A stretch of 26,462 nucleotides of DNA from Spirochaetia bacterium (GTDB taxonomy: Bacteria > Spirochaetota > Spirochaetia > Sphaerochaetales > Sphaerochaetaceae): assembly GCA_009929055.1 (NCBI GenBank), contig SABI01000007.1, forward strand, positions 1-26,462. Reading direction: 5' to 3'. Every line of letters begins with the position of its first letter. Position 1 is the first letter of the stretch. The notes under the pieces were generated by a model. It worked only from the letters and a program-made list of their open reading frames with translations. It was not told the origin of the DNA and made no database searches. Both the position numbers and the translations under genes were made by a program. Below are positions 15,153 to 22,027 of this stretch, piece by piece.

Positions 15153-16892
15153 ATGGCAACATATACATTTGGTAAATTAGAAATTGACCCAGTAACTAAC
15201 CCTTCGATTCTTAACACAGGAACATGGGATAGTGATGCAGTTGCAAGATTTTGTAAAAAACTTCCTGAATCTTTTTATAAAGAAATATTGGAATTAGGAA
15301 ACAGTAACCCTGCCTTCGAAGAGACAATCTGTCACTCTCCAAGTATTGCTACCCATAATGGGGTTATTTATGGCCTATTAGAGTTCGTTGATGGGCAAAC
15401 TGCCTTTGTAATGATCGGTTCCCCTAAAAGTGAATTGATGGAAGGACAAATTTGTAATGCGAAAGGGCCAGAAGGTAAAGCTGTTGTCGTCTATCCTTCA
15501 ACAGATGTAAACATTCATGCCTATACTCGCTACATTCATACCCGTAAAGGGCCACGTGCACTCGGGGCAGTACCTCGAATTGGTATTGGGGTAAGACATT
15601 CTGCTACTATATGGCCTGGAATAATGAATGCAATGTATAAAGGAGACTTCTCTGCTAACTGTATTCAAAACTCAGTAAGGGAGCTCCACCTTTTAGAAAC
15701 TCTCACCTCAGGGACTCCTTCAAGGACAAACCACTTGTTTAGTTTTGGTCCAGTAAAAGAGGGGCATGCTGGAAGTACGTTTGAAGGATTGGTAACTCAA
15801 GGAATTCTTCAAGCTATTAAATTTCCCCACCTCATCAGATATGGGGCAGATGCTGACCACTTACAAGTAAAACGGGGAAGTGAAGGGATTGAAAGAACAA
15901 AGAAGTTTATTGATGCAGCTAAGTACTACTCTTTTTATACACTAGATGTTTCAGATATTCTCGATTACTCTGCGATGTTCCAATTCTCTGCTAAGCAGTC
16001 GATTGATTACTTAGAAACGTGTATCCCTAATGCTGCTTTAAGAAGTGATGTTGTGTGGTACCATAAAAAGAAAAAGAGCTTAGGCAAGCAATTTATCTCT
16101 CTTGATGAAGCTCAAATTGGAAGATTAGTTGGAAAATACTGGGCAGCTCTTGATGCAATTGAAAAACTCTATGGATACCTCGACAATATTAAGAAAGGTG
16201 AACCTTATGATATGGAATTAAGTATTGATGAGAATCCTCCTCATGTAAAAACCTTTGATACAATAACAACCTATGAAGAATTATTGTTCTTGGTAGACGA
16301 AATTGAACGCCGAGGCCTTCCAATCACCCACCTTGCTCCAAACTTTGGGGTAGAAAAGGGAGTTGATTATCGTGGTGCTGATGGGAAGAAGATGTTGGAA
16401 CAGAGAGTTTCAATTCTTCATAAAATTGCGAGTGAAAAGAACATGATGTTAGACTGCCACTCAGGAGACGACCTAAGTCGTGAAACTAGAGGTATCTTTA
16501 AAAGGGCAACACAAGGGAATATTCACTTCAAGATTTCTCCTAGTCTTCAATCTCTCTATGGAGAAGTAATACAAAAGGTTAATCCTGAATTCTTCCGTTT
16601 CTGGTGGGAAGATACCTATCGACACACACAACAACTTGCTAAAGATGGTGTTCCTTTTGCTATCTATTCACTCAACCAACTTAAGTGGTCAGGGGATAAA
16701 ACTCCTTCAGCTACACATCTTTTCTTCCAAGAGTTCTGTTATGCTACCCTTGGGGATAGAGATGATGCAGGTCAGTTTAAGAATCGAGATAAATTCTATA
16801 ATCTCCCTGTAGACCAACAACAAGAACTTGACGGGCGAATAGAAGAGCGGATACTTGAAGTCGCAAGTGACTTATTTAATATAAGTCTTTAA
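15153..16892 (+). CDS. Tagaturonate epimerase (UxaE) family protein, long form
   Basis: 579 residues, against ~480 for the Thermotoga UxaE that interconverts tagaturonate and fructuronate at C4. Family-like blocks are RYGADADH (229-236), the long LAPNFGVEKGVDYRG region (394-408), DCHSGDD (434-440) and NIHFKISPS (456-464). The conserved His and Asp residues are likely metal ligands. The extra length is mainly N-terminal. No uronate isomerase, mannonate or altronate enzymes or KDG kinase are nearby, so the substrate may be another keto-sugar acid. It is the last gene of the ten-gene operon, ending at a clear terminator. SD AAGGAG is at a good distance. Confidence 0.72.
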   Translation: MATYTFGKLEIDPVTNPSILNTGTWDSDAVARFCKKLPESFYKEILELGNSNPAFEETICHSPSIATHNGVIYGLLEFVDGQTAFVMIGSPKSELMEGQICNAKGPEGKAVVVYPSTDVNIHAYTRYIHTRKGPRALGAVPRIGIGVRHSATIWPGIMNAMYKGDFSANCIQNSVRELHLLETLTSGTPSRTNHLFSFGPVKEGHAGSTFEGLVTQGILQAIKFPHLIRYGADADHLQVKRGSEGIERTKKFIDAAKYYSFYTLDVSDILDYSAMFQFSAKQSIDYLETCIPNAALRSDVVWYHKKKKSLGKQFISLDEAQIGRLVGKYWAALDAIEKLYGYLDNIKKGEPYDMELSIDENPPHVKTFDTITTYEELLFLVDEIERRGLPITHLAPNFGVEKGVDYRGADGKKMLEQRVSILHKIASEKNMMLDCHSGDDLSRETRGIFKRATQGNIHFKISPSLQSLYGEVIQKVNPEFFRFWWEDTYRHTQQLAKDGVPFAIYSLNQLKWSGDKTPSATHLFFQEFCYATLGDRDDAGQFKNRDKFYNLPVDQQQELDGRIEERILEVASDLFNISL

Positions 16893-16901
16893 GAAATCAG
16901 G

Positions 16902-16937
16902 CCCACTCTTTTAATTCTTTACATAGAGTGGGTTTTT
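16902..16937 (+). terminator. Rho-independent terminator of the TRAP/epimerase operon
   Basis: An 8-bp stem CCCACTCT / AGAGTGGG (16902-16909, 16925-16932) with a 15-nt AT-rich loop is followed directly by TTTTT. It begins 10 nt after the stop codon of the UxaE-like gene. Confidence 0.9.
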
Positions 16938-17004
16938 CATTATTGTTAGGAGGTTATTATTTCTTACGATGATAATGGAATAACATAAGGTGAGGACTCT
17001 TTTC

Positions 17005-17688
17005 ATGCAAAAACCGATTTTGTCTACAGTACTTAGGCGTCAATATCTCTGTGATGAAGTAATGAAAACTATCAAAGAGCGAATATTCTCGATTGAATAT
17101 AATCGAGGAGATCGATTGATAGTAGAAACTCTTTCTCAAGAACTTGAGGTGAGTATGACCCCTGTAAGGGAAGGGCTCAAAGCCCTCGTCTCTGAAGGTC
17201 TTGTTGTGTATGATGGTAAGAGCTACTCAGTTTTTAATCCAAATGTGAAAGAGATAGCAGATATCTTTAGAATCAGGCGGTCTATGGAGCGTCTAGCTGC
17301 TTCTTTAGCCTCTGAAAGCATGAAAGTTGAAGAAATCGAAAAGTTAGTCGCCTTATTTAGTCAAGAACATATTTCTCGCCATTTTTCAAATAAATCAGAG
17401 CTTATTAGAATAGATAAACTTTACCACACGAAAATTCTTGAAGGGGCTGACAACAAGCGCCTTAAAACTCTACTCGAACCTCTTCAAGAACAATGTTGGT
17501 TAATTCGAGCATGGGGTTATTCCAAAACATTCCCCGCTTGGCATGTAGAGAGAACTGCTGAAGAACACCTGAGAATTCTTGCCTACATTAAAGACCATCA
17601 ATCTGATGAAGCGGGAATAGCGATGGAAAACCACCTAATAAATGGGGAAGAGAGAACCTGGGAATCATTAAAAGGGATCTCGTTCTAA
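17005..17688 (+). CDS. GntR-family transcriptional regulator with FCD domain (regulator 2)
   Basis: 227 residues. Winged helix at about 10-75 with the recognition part VSMTPVREGLKALVSEGL. The FCD domain has a full metal set Asp137-x3-His141 (DKLYH), His188 and His210, the last two 22 residues apart as in the family. The start is taken at ATG 17005 because GGTGAGG lies 9-10 nt upstream; the in-frame GTG at 16990 has no SD. It is monocistronic: a terminator lies before it and a weak hairpin after it. It sits between the ten-gene operon and the transketolase operon and probably regulates one or both, perhaps through the shared ATGGTATAC sites (inference). Confidence 0.9.
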   Translation: MQKPILSTVLRRQYLCDEVMKTIKERIFSIEYNRGDRLIVETLSQELEVSMTPVREGLKALVSEGLVVYDGKSYSVFNPNVKEIADIFRIRRSMERLAASLASESMKVEEIEKLVALFSQEHISRHFSNKSELIRIDKLYHTKILEGADNKRLKTLLEPLQEQCWLIRAWGYSKTFPAWHVERTAEEHLRILAYIKDHQSDEAGIAMENHLINGEERTWESLKGISF

Positions 17689-17748
17689 GGAATTATTGAA
17701 ACACATAATTTCAATTCAACAAAACACATACCTACAGCAATCTCATAA

Positions 17749-17786
17749 AAATAGGTTCTATTAATGGATAGAATCTTATTTTAATA
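17749..17786 (+). terminator. Weak hairpin terminator after GntR regulator 2
   Basis: Imperfect stem AAATAGGTTCTAT (17749-17761) pairs with ATAGAATCTTATTT (17768-17781), with a G-U pair and one bulge, loop TAATGG, and a T-rich tail TTTTAATATTT. It is AT-rich and only moderately convincing. Confidence 0.45.
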
Positions 17787-17848
17787 TTTAATCCAATATT
17801 TTTACTTCTTAACAAAGAAATGTCTTGTCTCTCTGTTAAACATCGTGT

Positions 17849-17862
17849 ATGGTATACTATAT
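17849..17862 (+). promoter_or_regulatory. Extended -10 promoter / operator-like GTATAC site 2 (ATGGTATACTATAT)
   Basis: TGG-TATACT (17850-17858) is an extended -10; no good -35 is found at 16-18 bp. The whole 14-mer is identical to the one at 21975-21988 in front of the second LarA-like gene and shares ATGGTATAC with 5614. It drives the transketolase operon and may be a GntR binding site as well. Confidence 0.5.
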
Positions 17863-17870
17863 AAAGAACT

Positions 17871-17890
17871 AAGAAAACTTTGGTTTTCTT
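17871..17890 (+). promoter_or_regulatory. 5'-UTR hairpin in front of the transketolase genes
   Basis: A perfect 8-bp stem AAGAAAAC / GTTTTCTT with loop TTTG lies between the predicted transcription start (~17865) and the SD AAAGGAG (17893-17899). It may stabilise the mRNA 5' end. No alternative pairing with the SD is evident. Confidence 0.45.
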
Positions 17891-17905
17891 TAAAAGGAGT
17901 ACGAT

Positions 17906-18799
17906 TTGGAAGATATAATCACATCTCTACTTTCAAAGAAAAAAGAGACACCTATGGACGCTAAAGAATTAGCAGCCTTAGCTGCAAGTTTTAGACTTGC
18001 TATGTTTGATGTGTTACATGATCGTGGGACAGGACACTGGGGTGGAGCCTCTTCGGCTGCAGAACTTACAACTGCACTATATTTTAACCGCATGAATGTT
18101 AAGCCTGCTGATCCACAATGGGAAGATAGAGATCGTTTTATCCTTTCTAAAGGGCATGCTTCGATGAATCTCTATACAATTCTTGCCAATAAAGGATTTT
18201 TCTCAACAGATGATTTGCCTGGATTTAGAACACTAGGATCTCATCTTCAAGGGCATCCAAGCATGGTAAAAACACCTGGTGTTGACATGTCAACTGGAGC
18301 TTTAGGTCATGGACTCTCTATTGGAATTGGAATGAGCCTTGCTTCTCGCCTCTCTGGAAAGAAGAACTGGACGTATGTAATGAGTGGAGAAGGATGCTTG
18401 AATGAAGGGCAAACTTGGGAAGCTGTAATGTCAGGTGCTAAATTTAGACCAGAAAGATTGGTATATATGATTGATTACAACAAAGTACAACTTGATGGTT
18501 GTTGTGACGAAATTATGCCTCTTCACCCTTTAGCTGACAAATTTAAAGCTTTTGGTTGGAACGTTGCCCCTAAGATGTATGACGGACATGATACTCAAGA
18601 AATTCTTGATTCGTTCGCTTGGATGGATAGTGACGATGTATGGCCAAAATTGGTTATTTATAACACGATTAAAGGAAAAGGAGTCTCTTTCATGGAAGGC
18701 AAAAGTGCTTGGCATGGAGCTCCTATTGATGATAAAAGTTATGCTTCAGGGAGACCTGAGTTAGAGGCTGACCTAAAGAACAAGGAGGCTGCACTATGA
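17906..18799 (+). CDS. Transketolase, N-terminal (thiamine diphosphate-binding) subunit
   Basis: 297 residues from a TTG start. The TTG is chosen because a strong SD AAAGGAG lies 6 nt upstream; the next Met (17954) has none, although homology proper starts about there. It carries ThDP/active-site features: His44 (GTGHWGG), His84 (SKGHAS), STGALGHG (129-136), and the metal motif. This last reads GEG (161-163) instead of the usual GDG, followed by the expected Asn192 (DYNKVQLDG). With the next gene it makes a two-subunit transketolase that moves a two-carbon ketol unit. Split transketolases in catabolic operons often act on unusual sugars, as in apulose-4-phosphate or sulfo-sugar pathways. Confidence 0.88.
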   Translation: MEDIITSLLSKKKETPMDAKELAALAASFRLAMFDVLHDRGTGHWGGASSAAELTTALYFNRMNVKPADPQWEDRDRFILSKGHASMNLYTILANKGFFSTDDLPGFRTLGSHLQGHPSMVKTPGVDMSTGALGHGLSIGIGMSLASRLSGKKNWTYVMSGEGCLNEGQTWEAVMSGAKFRPERLVYMIDYNKVQLDGCCDEIMPLHPLADKFKAFGWNVAPKMYDGHDTQEILDSFAWMDSDDVWPKLVIYNTIKGKGVSFMEGKSAWHGAPIDDKSYASGRPELEADLKNKEAAL

Positions 18800-19728
18800 G
18801 CGTTGCAATGAGAGATGCCTTCGGTGCTAAACTCACCGAATTAGGAAAAACTAATGATAAATTGGTCGTGCTCGATGCTGATGTATCTAGCAGCACTAAA
18901 AGTGGTCTTTTTGGGAAAGCTTTTCCCGATCGTTTCTTCAACGTAGGGGTAGCTGAGGCAAACCTCGTTGGAGTAGCTGCAGGACTTGCTGCTAATGGAT
19001 ACCATCCAGTAGTGAATGCTTTTGCAATATTCCTTGCTTTAAAATCTTTAGACCAAATTCGAAACGTATTTTGCTATAACAAATTACCAATTGTAATAGC
19101 TGGTGCCTATGGTGGACTCAGTGACTCTTTTGATGGTGCAAGTCATCAATCTATCTCTGATATCGCCCTTATGCGTGTTATGCCAAACATGGAAGTAATT
19201 GTTCCTGCAGATTCAAGACAAGCAGAACTTGCCTTAGAGTATGCTTTAACACGAAAAAACCCTGTCTATATTCGCCTCAATAGAAACGCAATGCCAGCTG
19301 TTGCTGAGCCTGCAGATTTTGGTGCAAAAAAAGTTATTACCCTCAAAGAGGGAAAAGATGTTACAATAGCTGCTAATGGTATTACTACATCAATGGTAAT
19401 GGATGCTGTTGCCCTTTTAGAAAAGAAAGGGATTGACGCTGAAGTGCTCTCTATTCCATTTGTTAAACCACTCGATGCTGAAGGACTTGCTGCTTCAGTG
19501 AAGAAGACAGGACGACTTGTTACTGTTGAGGAGCACTTGGTTGCAGGTGGTTTTGGTAGTGCATGTCTAGAAGGCCTTTCTAAAATGAAGATGACCTATG
19601 ACTTTGATGCAATTGGTATAGAAGATCGCTTTACTGAAACTGGACCTTATGATGCTTTATTAGCTAAATATGGGTTAAGTGCAGAAGCTATTACAGAGAG
19701 AGTAGTTACTCTTTGTGGTAAAAACTAA
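18796..19728 (+). CDS. Transketolase, C-terminal (pyrimidine-binding and regulatory) subunit
   Basis: 310 residues. The pyrimidine domain holds the catalytic glutamate Glu54 in NVGVAEANLVG. It also has the blocks DGASHQSISDIALMRVMPN and PADSRQAELAL, followed by a C-terminal transketolase domain (TVEEHLVAGGFGSA). It overlaps the N-terminal subunit gene by 4 nt (ATGA), and its SD AAGGAGG lies inside that gene, so the two chains are likely made in equal amounts by coupled translation. The active site forms at the interface of the two chains. Housekeeping pentose phosphate use cannot be excluded, but the iron alcohol dehydrogenase partner suggests a catabolic role. Confidence 0.92.
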   Translation: MSVAMRDAFGAKLTELGKTNDKLVVLDADVSSSTKSGLFGKAFPDRFFNVGVAEANLVGVAAGLAANGYHPVVNAFAIFLALKSLDQIRNVFCYNKLPIVIAGAYGGLSDSFDGASHQSISDIALMRVMPNMEVIVPADSRQAELALEYALTRKNPVYIRLNRNAMPAVAEPADFGAKKVITLKEGKDVTIAANGITTSMVMDAVALLEKKGIDAEVLSIPFVKPLDAEGLAASVKKTGRLVTVEEHLVAGGFGSACLEGLSKMKMTYDFDAIGIEDRFTETGPYDALLAKYGLSAEAITERVVTLCGKN

Positions 19729-19745
19729 ACAAAAGGAGTCTAATT

Positions 19746-21038
19746 ATGAGTATTAATTCGAAATCAAAAGAAACAGCATATGCCTTACTACGTGAGTGGA
19801 AAGGGGATTCATATGTATTTGGTTTGGATGTGTTAGAAAAAGTAGGCCCTCTTGCCGCTTCTCTTGGTAAAACTGCCCTTGTAGTTTCTAATACCACATA
19901 TCTAAAGCCTGTAGCTGACAGAGTTGTTAACGCATTAAAAGAGGCAGGGGTTTCTTTAGCTGGTGGTGTTATTGCACCGGACGCGAAACCTAACGCACCT
20001 CGAGAAGATGTATATCGTCTTGAGTCTTATATTCTTCATCACAAACCAGATTGTATTATTGCAGTTGGTGGTGGTTCAACCATTGATGCCGCAAAAGCTG
20101 CTAACGTTCTTGCCACTCTTGGTGAAGTAGTTACTCCAGAAATTGACCACTATTTTGGAATGAATGTTGTAACAAAAGAACTAGAAGCAACAAAGAAGAA
20201 ACTTATTCCAGTAATTGCAGTAGAGACTAGTAGTAGTAGTGGTGCTCACCTTACCAAGTATTCTAATATTACCGATCCAATGGTAGGACAGAAAAAACTT
20301 ATTGTAGATGGAGCAATAGTTCCACCATATTCAGTATTTGACTATGCAACTACAGTAAGTATGCCAGTAAGTGTAACAATTGACGGCGCCCTTGATGCTA
20401 TTGCTCACACCTTTGAGGTGTTCTGTGGTGCTAAAGAAGAGACATATGAAAAAGCTAAAGAGATTACAGCAGCAGCAATCGATCTTGTTGCCTCACACGC
20501 TAAAACTTTAGTCAAAGATCCTTCAAACCTTGAAGCACGAGAAGCTATTGGCCTTGCTACTGACTTAGGTGGATATGCAATAATGATTGGTGGAACTAGT
20601 GGTGCTCACCTCACAAGTTTCTCTTTAGTTGACATCGTCGCTCATGGTACAGCTTGTGGGATTATGAACCCATACTATGCTATTTATTATAGCAAAGGGA
20701 TTCAAAAACAATTGAGGGTTGTTGGAGAAATCTTTGCTCGTCATGGCTATATTTCAGCTAATTTAGAGACTCTTAGTGGTCGAGATCTTGCTCTCGCAGT
20801 TGCGCAAGGAATGATTGATTTTGGTAAGTCCATTGGGGCCCCAACAAAACTCAATGATCTAAAAGGTTTCTCTGAGAAACACATAGAACGCGCCCTTAAT
20901 GCAGCAAAAGATCCTCAACTAGCAATGAAACTTCAAAACATGCCAGTTCCTATGCAAACTTCAGATGTTGATACCTATATGGAACCAATCTTAAGAGCTG
21001 CTGCAAGTGGAGATTTATCAATAATTAAAGAGAAATAG
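19746..21038 (+). CDS. Iron-containing alcohol dehydrogenase
   Basis: 430 residues, family III (iron-type) alcohol dehydrogenase. NAD-binding GGGS at 108-111 (AVGGGSTIDAAK). Metal ligands are likely Asp217 and His221 (DGALDAIAH), His288 (TSGAHL) and His300 (VAHGTACG). The last two lie 12 apart, against 14 in FucO, and the segment GGTSGAHLTSFSLVD differs from the classical HGMAHPLG, so this is a distinct subfamily. It probably reduces an aldehyde or ketone released by the transketolase, or oxidises an alcohol feeding it (inference). Relatives include lactaldehyde, sulfoacetaldehyde and 1,3-propanediol dehydrogenases. SD AAAGGAG; 17 nt after the transketolase genes. Confidence 0.9.
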   Translation: MSINSKSKETAYALLREWKGDSYVFGLDVLEKVGPLAASLGKTALVVSNTTYLKPVADRVVNALKEAGVSLAGGVIAPDAKPNAPREDVYRLESYILHHKPDCIIAVGGGSTIDAAKAANVLATLGEVVTPEIDHYFGMNVVTKELEATKKKLIPVIAVETSSSSGAHLTKYSNITDPMVGQKKLIVDGAIVPPYSVFDYATTVSMPVSVTIDGALDAIAHTFEVFCGAKEETYEKAKEITAAAIDLVASHAKTLVKDPSNLEAREAIGLATDLGGYAIMIGGTSGAHLTSFSLVDIVAHGTACGIMNPYYAIYYSKGIQKQLRVVGEIFARHGYISANLETLSGRDLALAVAQGMIDFGKSIGAPTKLNDLKGFSEKHIERALNAAKDPQLAMKLQNMPVPMQTSDVDTYMEPILRAAASGDLSIIKEK

Positions 21039-21048
21039 ATTCTATTTC

Positions 21049-21069
21049 TATACGATGAATAATCGTATA
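21049..21069. repeat. Inverted repeat after the iron alcohol dehydrogenase gene
   Basis: A perfect 8-bp stem TATACGAT / ATCGTATA with loop GAATA begins 11 nt after the stop codon. It sits directly upstream of the longer terminator and may add stability or serve as a protein site. Confidence 0.5.
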
Positions 21070-21075
21070 AATAAT

Positions 21076-21132
21076 ATGGCTGATTCATCTAAGAACCTAT
21101 ACGTAGGAACTATTGATGGTCAGCCATTTTTT
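21076..21132 (+). terminator. Terminator of the transketolase operon
   Basis: Outer arms ATGGCTGA (21076-21083) and TCAGCCAT (21120-21127) pair. They enclose further pairing CATC/GATG and an inner hairpin CCTA-TACG-TAGG, and TTTTTT follows on the plus strand. Confidence 0.75.
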
Positions 21133-21140
21133 GTGGTCAC

Positions 21141-21168
21141 AAAAAAATTACTTATTTAGATAAGTAAT
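21141..21168 (-). terminator. Terminator of the minus-strand GntR regulator 3 gene
   Basis: Read on the minus strand, the 9-bp stem ATTACTTAT / ATAAGTAAT has loop CTAA and is followed by seven T. It lies 26 nt after the GntR stop codon and directly faces the plus-strand terminator. Confidence 0.8.
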
Positions 21169-21193
21169 ATGAATTATTTTATTTTAGACAGAA

Positions 21194-21853
21194 TTAGAGA
21201 GAATAGGGAATGGTAGCAAATTCTTTGTAGATATGTTTATCAATAAGGGTAAGGGCTTTAGCCTCATTCTTTTCTCTGATTAAGTTGATTATCTCATAAT
21301 GTTGATTGATATAGCTTATAAATGTTTCACTCGTTACACTCATATTAAGCCTTACAAGCTGAATTCGTGCATCGAGCTTTTCATACGTTTCATATAAATA
21401 TTCATTTCCTGTAGCTTCAATCATTTTTAGGTGGAACTCTGTATCCTTCATAAAAGCTTGTCCTCGTTGCTCTTCATCAGCTATGAGGCTAATACATTCG
21501 TCACTTAACTCTTTCATTTCATCAAGAATGGTGGAGTCCACCCCCTTTTTTGCAATGAGGAGATGAAGAGCAAACTTCTCTAGTACTGTTCTCAGCTCTG
21601 CAATACTTTTTGCCTGCTCAGCACTAATACTTGTTACCTTCGAATAGCTTCTTGGAAAAGTTTCGACAAGACCGTATTCACTCAACTTTTTTATTGCTTC
21701 TCGTATGGGAGTTCTGCTTACTTGGAACATTGTAGCAATTTTCCCTTCAGGGATTTTTTCACCGAATGAGAGCTCGCCAGAAAGAATCATCCTCTTGAGA
21801 TGGTTGTATACTTGTTCGCCAAATCCGATTTGTTCAATTTTTGTCGTTTTCAT
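21194..21853 (-). CDS. GntR-family transcriptional regulator with FCD domain (regulator 3)
   Basis: 219 residues. Winged helix at about 10-72 with VSRTPIREAIKKLSEYGLVET. Complete FCD metal set Asp137-x3-His141 (DTEFH), His185 and His207 (22 apart). It is transcribed alone from a strong promoter and ends at its own terminator. It is divergent from the second LarA-like gene, 174 bp away, so that gene is the likely target; hydroxy acids such as lactate are common FCD ligands (inference). No SD is seen before the ATG. The promoter lies so close that the mRNA may be leaderless. Confidence 0.92.
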   Translation of the reverse strand: MKTTKIEQIGFGEQVYNHLKRMILSGELSFGEKIPEGKIATMFQVSRTPIREAIKKLSEYGLVETFPRSYSKVTSISAEQAKSIAELRTVLEKFALHLLIAKKGVDSTILDEMKELSDECISLIADEEQRGQAFMKDTEFHLKMIEATGNEYLYETYEKLDARIQLVRLNMSVTSETFISYINQHYEIINLIREKNEAKALTLIDKHIYKEFATIPYSL

Positions 21854-21862
21854 TATATCGAC

Positions 21863-21891
21863 ACTATACAGAATTGCTTATGTTAGGTCAA
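21863..21891 (-). promoter_or_regulatory. Promoter of GntR regulator 3, likely leaderless transcript
   Basis: On the minus strand, TTGACC (21886-21891), a 17-bp spacer and TATAGT (21863-21868), preceded by TG. The expected start point (about 21855-21857) is only 2-4 nt from the ATG at 21853, which leaves no room for an SD. Confidence 0.65.
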
Positions 21892-21954
21892 TTTAAGAAT
21901 GCAATTATTCAAGCAAGGTTGACAATCCTTCAAATTCTATTCTTTTTCTTACTA

Positions 21955-21988
21955 CTGACAATAATTAGTAAATAATGGTATACTATAT
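21955..21988 (+). promoter_or_regulatory. Promoter of the second LarA-like gene with GTATAC site 3
   Basis: -35 CTGACA (21955-21960), 18-bp spacer, extended -10 TGG-TATACT (21979-21984). The -10 lies in ATGGTATACTATAT (21975-21988), identical over 14 nt to the sequence before the transketolase operon. SD AAGGAG is at 22015-22020. Confidence 0.6.
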
Positions 21989-22027
21989 TTGTTTAGAATG
22001 TACTATTGAGAAATAAGGAGCATAGTA

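Noticed and set aside
16949..16983. AGGAGG followed by a five-codon mini-frame (ATG ATA ATG GAA TAA) before GntR regulator 2
   Set aside because: Spacing of SD to ATG is too long and the frame is too short to claim a leader peptide.
1..21038. A complete sulfoquinovose (sulfo-transketolase or sulfo-transaldolase) pathway
   Set aside because: The aldehyde dehydrogenase, split transketolase, transaldolase-family proteins and iron dehydrogenase recall it. No sulfoquinovosidase, recognised sulfo-sugar isomerase or sulfonate exporter is seen, and the LarA- and UxaE-like genes point to carboxylic sugar acids.
21919..21924. TTGACA upstream of the second LarA-like gene as its -35
   Set aside because: No -10 at 16-18 bp; CTGACA at 21955 with the extended -10 at 21979 fits much better.
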